A DNA stretch of 8,223 bases. Origin: Bacteroidota bacterium. Its GTDB lineage: Bacteria > Bacteroidota > Ignavibacteria > Palsa-1295. The stretch spans positions 1 through 8,223 of the forward strand of contig JANYDV010000182.1 in assembly GCA_025363505.1 (NCBI GenBank), read 5' to 3'. Shown one piece after another: positions 1 through 5,820 of this stretch. A program made the position numbers and the translations under genes. Positions within the stretch are counted from its first letter, which is position 1. Every line of letters starts with the position of its first letter. The notes below the pieces were generated by a model. It was not told where the DNA came from. It did no database searches and worked only from the letters and a program-made list of their open reading frames with translations.

Positions 1-2071
1 CGAGGTCGGTCACCGGTTCACCTTTTTCTTTACGAAGCCCCGAATAGAGACACTGATGTAACAATGTCGATTTCCCTGAACCGGAAACCCCGGTCACAGC
101 GGTAAACACTCCTACCGGGAAACTGACATCTATATGTTGCAGATTGTTTTCCGAAGCTTCATTGATGCGGATTGAAAGTTTAGGGTTTACTCGGCGTCGC
201 TTTTTCGGAACAGGTATTACTTTTTTGCCTGTCAAATATCCTGCAGTTAATGAACGGTCAGGTTTTGACTTGAGCATTTCCTTTATCGTACCCGAAAAAA
301 CAATCTCCCCGCCATGCTCTCCGGCATTGGGACCAAAATCTACAATATAATCGGCAGCGCGAATAATATCTTCATCATGCTCAACGACGATAACAGTATT
401 TCCGAGATCACGAACACGATACAATATCCCCAACAAACGCTGGCTATCTTTTTGATGCAATCCGATACTCGGCTCATCGAGTACGTACAATGTGCTGGTC
501 AGTGCACCACCAAGCGAACTTGCAAGTTGAATACGCTGTGATTCTCCGCCTGAGAGAGTATTCGAGAGACGCCCCAAAGTAATATAGCCAAGACCCACGT
601 CATCAAGATAGCGCAATCGTTTGGTAATTTCTTCTATCACCCGTGTGGCAATTTTCAATTCATGTGCCGACAACTTGATAGCATCAAAATGTTCACGAGC
701 TTCGCGAATGGTCATCTTCACAATATCGAAGATCGTCTTTCCGACAACTTTTACATTTAATGCTGCCGCACGAAGCCGTGAACCATGGCAGACCGGGCAA
801 GTGGTGTAGCCTCGGTACCGAGAAAGAATAACTCGGAAATGGAGTTTGTAGGTTTGCGTTTCAAGATCGTGAAAAAATCCGGACAAGCCCTTGAAGCCGG
901 GACTAAAGCCATCCCAAATAATCTTCTGTTCTTTCTCGCTTAGGGTCGCATACGGAATATCCATCCGAACATTCGCTTGTTTAGCAATACGCTCGAGGTC
1001 GTGTAAATAACTCGAAAATTTTGTACCCGTCCAACAGGCAACTGCACCTTGACGGAGCGATTTTGATCTATCGGGCACAACCAAATTCATATCAATACCA
1101 ACAGCGCGCCCAAAACCTTCACACTCAGGACAGGCTCCGTAAGGGCTATTAAATGCAAAAAGTCTCGGTTCAGGTTCTTGATACGGAATACCACAATTTG
1201 CACACTCGAAACGATCACTAAATCGAAACTCTGCTGTCGAGCCGTCACTATTGAGTTTCGCAACTATCGCCGTACCTTTACCTTCGCGAAATGATGCTTC
1301 GAATGAATCAACGATTCGCGAACGAAGTTCAGCATCACCGGAACGCCAAATGAGGCGGTCAATAAGTACACGAACATTTTCCGCCGCAATCATTTTTGGC
1401 GGTTCTTCCGAAAGCTCAAGAATACGTTCGTGACCGGCGATGGTAATTCTAAAAAAACCTTGTGCTCTGAGATTTGCCCATTCGTCTTCCAATGAATGCT
1501 CCTGATGGCGATTCATCGGAAAAAGAATGTAAAATTTATCTCCGTCTTTTAGTTGATCCGCTAAATGTCGGACCGCACTACTGGGTGTATCCTTCCGAAC
1601 AATCGACCCACAATGAGAGCAAAATGTTATACCGATCCTTGCATAAAGAACACGTAAATAATCATAAATTTCGGTTTGGGTTGCAACAGTCGATCTTGGA
1701 TTTCTGATGAGCGTCTTTTGCTCAATTGCTACTGCCGGGCTGATACCAATAAGTGCATCAACGTCCGGTTTTTGCATTCGCTCAAGAAACTGCCGCGCAT
1801 ATGCCGAAAGACTTTCGACATATCTTCGCTGACCCTCAGCATACAACGTATCGAAGGCAAGGGATGATTTGCCCGAGCCGCTGACACCGGTAAATACGAT
1901 AAATGAATTCCGAGGAAGTTCGAGTGAGACATTCTTCAAATTATGCACACGAGCACCACGAATGATGATTGGCTTTTTTGAAGAAGGCAAAAACCCATCC
2001 TCCACTCCTGTCGAAACAGGAGCGGAGTATGGTTTTTTAATTTTTTTTATAGGCGTTGTCTTGGCGGGCAT
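1..2071 (-). CDS. uvrA: UvrA, excinuclease ABC subunit A (3' end outside window)
   Basis: UvrA is the DNA-damage-recognition ATPase of nucleotide excision repair. It acts as a dimer in the cytoplasm and loads UvrB. I translated 690 residues plus one base; the last 250 or so are beyond the window. Visible in order: IIIRGARVHNLKN (35-47); first Walker A GVSGSGKSS (62-70); NPRSTVATQTEIYDYLR (124-140); CxxC pairs C151/C154, C290/C293, C314/C317 and C425/C428, of which 290-317 is the first zinc module (CxxC-x20-CxxC); ABC signature LSGGE (507-511); Walker B LYVLDEPSIGLH (528-539); VEHDE (563-567); second Walker A GVSGSGKST (661-669). The ATG at 2071 lacks a Shine-Dalgarno sequence and gives about 30 more N-terminal residues than E. 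coli UvrA. TTG at 1990, with GGAGG 8 nt upstream, is a credible alternative that gives a normal N-terminus (PSSKKPIIIRGAR). The identity is near certain; the start is not. Confidence 0.97.
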   Translation of the reverse strand, partial: MPAKTTPIKKIKKPYSAPVSTGVEDGFLPSSKKPIIIRGARVHNLKNVSLELPRNSFIVFTGVSGSGKSSLAFDTLYAEGQRRYVESLSAYARQFLERMQKPDVDALIGISPAVAIEQKTLIRNPRSTVATQTEIYDYLRVLYARIGITFCSHCGSIVRKDTPSSAVRHLADQLKDGDKFYILFPMNRHQEHSLEDEWANLRAQGFFRITIAGHERILELSEEPPKMIAAENVRVLIDRLIWRSGDAELRSRIVDSFEASFREGKGTAIVAKLNSDGSTAEFRFSDRFECANCGIPYQEPEPRLFAFNSPYGACPECEGFGRAVGIDMNLVVPDRSKSLRQGAVACWTGTKFSSYLHDLERIAKQANVRMDIPYATLSEKEQKIIWDGFSPGFKGLSGFFHDLETQTYKLHFRVILSRYRGYTTCPVCHGSRLRAAALNVKVVGKTIFDIVKMTIREAREHFDAIKLSAHELKIATRVIEEITKRLRYLDDVGLGYITLGRLSNTLSGGESQRIQLASSLGGALTSTLYVLDEPSIGLHQKDSQRLLGILYRVRDLGNTVIVVEHDEDIIRAADYIVDFGPNAGEHGGEIVFSGTIKEMLKSKPDRSLTAGYLTGKKVIPVPKKRRRVNPKLSIRINEASENNLQHIDVSFPVGVFTAVTGVSGSGKSTLLHQCLYSGLRKEKGEPVTDL
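1988..2003 (-). promoter_or_regulatory. Candidate RBS and alternative TTG start of uvrA
   Basis: On the minus strand GGAGG (2003-1999) lies 8 nt before an in-frame TTG (1990-1988). Initiation there would give an N-terminus of usual UvrA length. The other genes in the window show no comparable Shine-Dalgarno sequence, so this one stands out. It lies in the 3' arm of the hairpin at 1989-2037, so it would be sequestered when the hairpin forms. Use of this start is an inference. Confidence 0.4.
1989..2037 (-). repeat. Long terminator-like hairpin inside the apparent uvrA N-terminus
   Basis: On the plus strand, CTCCACTCCTGT (2000-2011), loop CGAA and ACAGGAGCGGAG (2016-2027) form a 12-bp stem with one irregular pair. 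As minus-strand RNA that pair (2004/2023) is a G-U wobble and the loop is UUCG; as plus-strand RNA it is an A-C mismatch. Outside a C/T mismatch (1999/2028) the arms pair again at 1995-1998 with 2029-2032. After a bulged C at 1994, five A bases (1989-1993) pair with T bases (2033-2037). An A-tract, a GC-rich stem and a T-tract are the geometry of an intrinsic terminator, possibly working in both directions. Alternatives are a dispersed palindromic element inserted in frame, or an RNA structure controlling uvrA translation. I see no second copy in the window. Confidence 0.75.
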
Positions 2072-2110
2072 TATAGTTGGCAGTCCGAGCCCGTGACTGC
2101 AATATTTCTA

Positions 2111-2704
2111 TTATGGTGCAACTTGGTGAATCACATCCTCACGTTGGAACTGGTCGCCGGCGGCGGTGAAACGCTCGATAAATGAACGAATCTCAGCAAG
2201 ATCAAAGAAGTGTTTGCCCGCGGCATTGCGAAGTTCGCGAGCCACGGTGTCTTGGGTCGAAGCAACGATCACTCGTTTACCATAACTGCGCAAGAGTTCG
2301 ACCGCTCGTTCAAAATCACCGTCACCGGTCACAAGCACAGCAGTATCATATTGTGCGATGGTCGTGAATAAATCAATTGCCATTTCGAGATCAAGATTTG
2401 CCTTGCGAGTAAGCTCACCGGAAATCTCATCACGAAAATACTTGATCGACTTTACACGAACAGTATATCCAGCGTGGTTGAGGTAGCCGTAGAAACGTTG
2501 TTCGCGTGGGTCGGGTGGCATTTTTTGTGAAGCATACCAAAAGGCATCGCCGATGGCTGCACCTTCTGAAAAATATTCGAGTAACTTTCGTGGGTCAAAG
2601 AACCATCCCAACGAGCGTTGGGCATAGTAGGCATTTTCACCATCAACAAAAACCGAGACGCGGTTTGTCGGATGCTGAAATAGCGGATGTAATGATGTTT
2701 CCAT
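2111..2704 (-). CDS. NYN-domain protein, LabA/DUF88-like putative nuclease
   Basis: This complete 197-residue protein consists mostly of one NYN (PIN-like) domain, a fold that usually cuts RNA with divalent metal bound by conserved aspartates. The acidic set is visible: D21 in FVDGENAYYA (19-28), D105 and D111 in KANLDLEMAIDLF (101-113), and D128/D130 in VTGDGDFERAV (125-135). The strand RVIVAS (144-149) and the segment LRNAAGKHFFDL (158-169) match the end of LabA-like domains. There is no signal peptide or membrane segment, so it is probably cytoplasmic. It starts with ATG after a purine-rich stretch (AGAGAG) that is only a weak ribosome site. It ends 39 bp before the uvrA ATG and lies 60 bp after the ABC ATPase gene. 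The family call is firm; the substrate and process are unknown. Confidence 0.9.
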   Translation of the reverse strand: METSLHPLFQHPTNRVSVFVDGENAYYAQRSLGWFFDPRKLLEYFSEGAAIGDAFWYASQKMPPDPREQRFYGYLNHAGYTVRVKSIKYFRDEISGELTRKANLDLEMAIDLFTTIAQYDTAVLVTGDGDFERAVELLRSYGKRVIVASTQDTVARELRNAAGKHFFDLAEIRSFIERFTAAGDQFQREDVIHQVAP

Positions 2705-2729
2705 TTTTTCTCTCTATAGATGAATAACA

Positions 2730-2747
2730 TGTGAGCATAGGCTCACA
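2730..2747. promoter_or_regulatory. Perfect 7-bp inverted repeat between the ATPase and NYN genes
   Basis: TGTGAGC (2730-2736), ATAG (2737-2740) and GCTCACA (2741-2747) form a perfect inverted repeat in the 60-bp gap. On the minus strand it lies 17 nt after the ATPase stop codon and 25 nt before the NYN start. It could be a weak transcript end for the ATPase gene, although no T-run follows, or a dimeric operator for the NYN gene. The half-sites resemble CRP-family boxes (TGTGA/TCACA) but the spacer is 8 rather than 6 bases. Confidence 0.45.
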
Positions 2748-2764
2748 CGAATAATGATAAATAA

Positions 2765-3856
2765 CTATAAACGTACACCGGTTGCTGCATCAAATATATG
2801 CAGTCCTTGCTCTCGAACAATAATGCTCATACGATCACCGATCTGTGGTTTGGTCTCGTGATGAATAAGCGTTGCAGCAATTTTGCCGCGTTCTGCAGAA
2901 GGATATTCAATATAACAATGAGTCACACTGCCCAGCCTTTCAACCAACAATACTGTCCCCTCTATTGTGGCATTGCTGTCGGTTGAGCAAGTACCAACCA
3001 TAAACGACTCAGGTCTAATTCCCAGGAACACTTCTCTGTTGTCTTCTACAGATATTCCCGCAATAGGAATAGAAAAACCTCCGGAGGTAAAGAGTGTGTT
3101 TTCCCCTATTGTTTTCAGCGTACCTTTGATCATATTAATTGTCGGCGCGCCGAGAAATCTTGCGACAAAAGCCGTCTTTGGTGTCTCGTATATTTCTCTC
3201 GGCGAGCCGGTCTGCTCGACTAATCCTTTATTCATCACAACGATAGTATCCCCCATTGTCATTGCTTCAGTCTGATCGTGGGTGACATAGACCATCGTCG
3301 TGCCGAGACGCTGTTGGAGTGATTTCAATTCCGCGCGCATTTCCGTTCGAAGCGCGGCATCAAGATTTGAAAGTGGTTCATCGAAGAGAAAGACTTGAGG
3401 TTTGCGGACGATCGCACGACCAAGTGCGACACGTTGCCGTTCGCCTCCGGAAAGCTCTTTTGGTTTGCGATCAAGAAGTCGATTAATAGAAAGAAGTTCA
3501 GCCACCGACCGAACTTCGCGATCAATAATTGCTTTATCAGTTTTTTTTATTAAAAGCGGAAAAGCAATATTTTCGTAAACACTAAGATGCGGATAGAGAG
3601 CATAGTTTTGAAAGACCATTGCGACATCACGGTCTTTGGGAGCCAGATCATTTACACGTTTGCCACCGATCAATATATCACCACTCGTCGCTTCTTCAAG
3701 CCCGGCGATCATACGTAGCGTCGTTGATTTTCCGCAACCGGAGGGACCGACCAGCACAATAAACTCACCTTGGGTTGCCATAAATGACACACCCCGAACA
3801 GCATCACTACCGCCGGCATAGGTTTTGGTAAGTTGTGATAATACCAAATGAGACAT
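2765..3856 (-). CDS. ugpC: MalK/UgpC-type carbohydrate ABC transporter ATP-binding protein
   Basis: This complete 363-residue ATPase is the usual length for the MalK/UgpC/MsmX family, which energises binding-protein-dependent sugar or glycerol-phosphate importers at the inner face of the cytoplasmic membrane. Visible: Walker A GPSGCGKST (37-45), Q-loop Q83 in VFQNYALYPH, signature LSGGERQ (135-141), Walker B VFLFDEP (155-161), D-loop SNLDA (163-167) and switch His193 in VTHDQTEA. Residues from about 235 form the TOBE-type regulatory region, with LGIRPES (278-284). The catalytic residues are all present. No permease or binding protein is nearby, so it may serve transporters encoded elsewhere, as MsmK/MsiK-type shared ATPases do; this is inference. 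The ATG lies 9 bp after the kinase stop codon, which indicates co-transcription. The sequence does not reveal the substrate, and the symbol names the family, not a proven role. Confidence 0.93.
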   Translation of the reverse strand: MSHLVLSQLTKTYAGGSDAVRGVSFMATQGEFIVLVGPSGCGKSTTLRMIAGLEEATSGDILIGGKRVNDLAPKDRDVAMVFQNYALYPHLSVYENIAFPLLIKKTDKAIIDREVRSVAELLSINRLLDRKPKELSGGERQRVALGRAIVRKPQVFLFDEPLSNLDAALRTEMRAELKSLQQRLGTTMVYVTHDQTEAMTMGDTIVVMNKGLVEQTGSPREIYETPKTAFVARFLGAPTINMIKGTLKTIGENTLFTSGGFSIPIAGISVEDNREVFLGIRPESFMVGTCSTDSNATIEGTVLLVERLGSVTHCYIEYPSAERGKIAATLIHHETKPQIGDRMSIIVREQGLHIFDAATGVRL

Positions 3857-3865
3857 AGAATAATA

Positions 3866-5140
3866 TTAAACTGATCCGTTGTTCTTACTTGCTAAGCGTA
3901 TCCGAAATGTCGTGCCCTTCCCGAGAGCAGAGTCTTTGACAAAAAGCTTTCCGTGATGGTATTCTTCGATGATACGTTTGGCAAGTGTCAAGCCAAGCCC
4001 CCAACCACGCGACTTTGTGCTATATCCGGGGCGAAATACTTCTTTGCGGCGGCGCGCATCAAGTCCTTTGCCGGTATCAATGACATCGATAATGACAAGA
4101 CTATTCTTTTCTTGATGATCGATCTTCACGGTGATACTTCCCTTTTGTGATTCGATTGACTCGGTTGCGTTTTTTATCAAATTTTCTAATACCCATTCGA
4201 AGAGTTCTCGATTGAGTAACACCGGAATTTCGTCGTGTGAGGTTTCGAGTGAGAATGCAATAGCATTCCCGAGTTTCGGCATCCTGTCTTCGAGATACCC
4301 CATTACTCCGGAGACCACTAATACAATATTTTGTTCTCGTAGATCCGGCTTCGAGCCGATCTTTGAGAATCTCGTAGCAATTCTGTTGAGCCGCTCAATG
4401 TCTTTGTTGATCTCATCGGCGATCTTCGCTACTCCCGTCGGGTCATTCATATTTAACCGAAGCATTTCCGTCCAGCCGAGCAAACTTGAAAGCGGAGTGC
4501 CAAGTTGATGCGCTGTCTCGCGTGACATTCCAACCCAAATATTAGATTGCTCGCTACGTTTTAAATAAGCAAAACTCAAATAGCCGATTACGACGACCAC
4601 GATACCGAGCAGCAATTCGATCAGAGGCATCCGTTCGATTTGCGCTAATATGATACTATCTCCATAATGGATATAATTTGTTACTGATAGCAAACCGGTT
4701 TTCGGGTCAGTATAGGTAATACGTTCAGGTTTATAGATATTATCCATCCGAACGATTTCATTTTTAAGAAGCGCTAAGCGTTCTTGTTTAGGAATAATCG
4801 AATCAAAAGGAATATTAATATTAAACTGCCGATACGTATTCACTTCGTAACTCGGCTCATTATCGCGATCGGTAATGATCATCGGTACTCCGGAATTCCG
4901 GACGTAGTCCACCACGTCCTGATAGAGTGTTGCATCGAAATCATCGGTGTTTTGAAAATATCGAAGTGAGGAGGCGAGGAGTTGAGCGACACGTTGCTCG
5001 CGAACTTTTAATTGTTCGACCAGACGATCATTATAGATAAGTACGCCAATCACCACCAATACTGAAATGACCAGCAAGGCAAGTTTTATCACTGCCAGCT
5101 GTGGCAGTTTGATGGTTGAGGTTTTGGCGACGGTTTGCAT
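3866..5140 (-). CDS. Membrane sensor histidine kinase with AHQLGTPL H-box
   Basis: This is an inner-membrane sensor kinase of 424 residues from ATG 5140; a TTG directly before it would add one (numbering here includes that residue). Order: TM1 (about 17-37), an extracytoplasmic segment (38-173) with VPMIITDRDNEP (86-97) and YIHYGDSIILAQ (157-168), and TM2 (about 174-194). Then come SEQSNIWVGMSRETAHQLGT (197-216) with phospho-acceptor H212, N-box NLIKNATE (321-328), G1 box DTGKG (356-360), F-box VFRPGYSTK (369-377) and G2 box GWGLGLTLAKR (380-390). All kinase boxes are intact. There is no HAMP, PAS or receiver domain that I can name. The residue after the His is Gln rather than the usual Glu. 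No response regulator is in the window. The MalK-type ATPase gene starts 9 bp downstream. The signal sensed is unknown. Confidence 0.93.
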   Translation of the reverse strand: MQTVAKTSTIKLPQLAVIKLALLVISVLVVIGVLIYNDRLVEQLKVREQRVAQLLASSLRYFQNTDDFDATLYQDVVDYVRNSGVPMIITDRDNEPSYEVNTYRQFNINIPFDSIIPKQERLALLKNEIVRMDNIYKPERITYTDPKTGLLSVTNYIHYGDSIILAQIERMPLIELLLGIVVVVIGYLSFAYLKRSEQSNIWVGMSRETAHQLGTPLSSLLGWTEMLRLNMNDPTGVAKIADEINKDIERLNRIATRFSKIGSKPDLREQNIVLVVSGVMGYLEDRMPKLGNAIAFSLETSHDEIPVLLNRELFEWVLENLIKNATESIESQKGSITVKIDHQEKNSLVIIDVIDTGKGLDARRRKEVFRPGYSTKSRGWGLGLTLAKRIIEEYHHGKLFVKDSALGKGTTFRIRLASKNNGSV

Positions 5141-5160
5141 CAACGAGGATTAACCATAAA

Positions 5161-5177
5161 GCAACGGAGTCGGTTGC
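5161..5177 (-). terminator. Weak hairpin after the RNA methyltransferase gene
   Basis: On the minus strand, starting 4 nt after the stop codon, GCAAC and GTTGC flank a 7-base loop, followed by TTTATGGTTAA. A 5-bp stem with a short, interrupted T-run is at best a weak terminator, so read-through into the kinase gene is likely. Confidence 0.2.
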
Positions 5178-5181
5178 GTTC

Positions 5182-5751
5182 TTATATGTTCGAGACAGGG
5201 ATAAAACGATCTAACTCATTCTGAAAAACGCTTACACATTGATAAAGCGCAGCCCCATAGGCAACCGCAACGTTAAGTGAATGTTTTGCTCCGAGCATTG
5301 GCAGCGAAATCGCAAGATCACAACGTTGCAACGCTTCATCACTCACCCCGGTAATTTCATTACCAATCACTATTGCAAGAGGAAAGTCGGATTGCTTGAG
5401 ATCAAAGACCGAACGGCTTTGCTCGGTAAGTTCGAGAGCAGCAATAGTGAACCCGCGTTTCTGTGCTTCGGCAATCGCTTCTACAACGGTATCAAAATGC
5501 TGATGAGGGATCGTTCGCGTTGCGTCGAGTGCAGTCTTCTCAATCTCCTTGCGCGGAGGATGAGGGGTATATCCGGTTGTGAATAATGTTTCTATTCTTG
5601 CCCCATCAGAAGTTCGAAAAATGGAGCCGACATTATAAAGACTTCGGATATTATCTAATATAGCGATGACCGGAAACCGCCGAGTCAGCAATGCTGCCTC
5701 GGCTTCTTCGAGTCTGGTGCTTTGTATTTCGGCGTGGAGTAATCTTCTCAC
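5182..5751 (-). CDS. SpoU/TrmH-family RNA 2'-O-ribose methyltransferase
   Basis: This 189-residue protein is the SpoU (SPOUT-fold) catalytic domain alone, with no separate N-terminal substrate-binding domain. The family uses S-adenosylmethionine to methylate a ribose 2'-OH in tRNA or rRNA. Motif 1 is DNIRSLYNVGSIFRTSDG (33-50) with the conserved Asn40 and Arg46. Motif 2 is LAIVIGNEITGVS (125-137). Motif 3 is ISLPMLGAKHSLNVAVAYG (148-166) and contributes to the SAM-binding knot. The segment GYTPHPPRKEIEKTALDATR (60-79) is typical of short bacterial members. The start is GTG at 5751; an in-frame TAA lies 6 nt upstream and no other good start follows. No Shine-Dalgarno sequence is seen. It lies between the DUF1501 gene (69 bp upstream) and the kinase gene (38 bp downstream). 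The target nucleotide cannot be read from the sequence. Confidence 0.92.
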   Translation of the reverse strand: MRRLLHAEIQSTRLEEAEAALLTRRFPVIAILDNIRSLYNVGSIFRTSDGARIETLFTTGYTPHPPRKEIEKTALDATRTIPHQHFDTVVEAIAEAQKRGFTIAALELTEQSRSVFDLKQSDFPLAIVIGNEITGVSDEALQRCDLAISLPMLGAKHSLNVAVAYGAALYQCVSVFQNELDRFIPVSNI

Positions 5752-5820
5752 TGATTAGTATAATTTACGAATCGCATTTAACGCCGAATTGCACCGAAAA
5801 GGTCTTTTTACTTTATTGAC
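5752..5820 (-). other. AT-rich gap between DUF1501 and methyltransferase genes
   Basis: These 69 bases hold only a very short AAAAG/CTTTT inverted repeat with a 2-base loop (too small for a terminator) and a -10-like TATACT (5762-5757) just before the GTG start, with no matching -35 element. A promoter here cannot be shown. Confidence 0.3.

Noticed and set aside
1..2071. Possible horizontal transfer or divergent UvrA paralogue (UvrA2)
   Set aside because: All standard UvrA modules up to the second Walker A are present, including the first zinc module and the UvrB-binding region at normal spacing. Nothing marks it as foreign.
2452..2730. Minus-strand open frame of 92 codons overlapping the NYN gene start
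   Set aside because: It is in a different frame from the NYN domain, whose active-site residues are all present; this is a shadow.
2730..2747. CRP binding site
   Set aside because: The half-sites match TGTGA/TCACA, but the spacer is 8 bases instead of 6 and no regulator is known for this genome. It is kept only as an unexplained palindrome.
4131..4508. Plus-strand open frame of 125 codons
   Set aside because: It is antisense to the kinase core (H-box to N-box). Its composition is a mirror of that gene and it has no domain.
5757..5762. TATACT as a -10 box for a leaderless methyltransferase mRNA
   Set aside because: There is no -35 element at a suitable distance, and such hexamers are common in AT-rich gaps.
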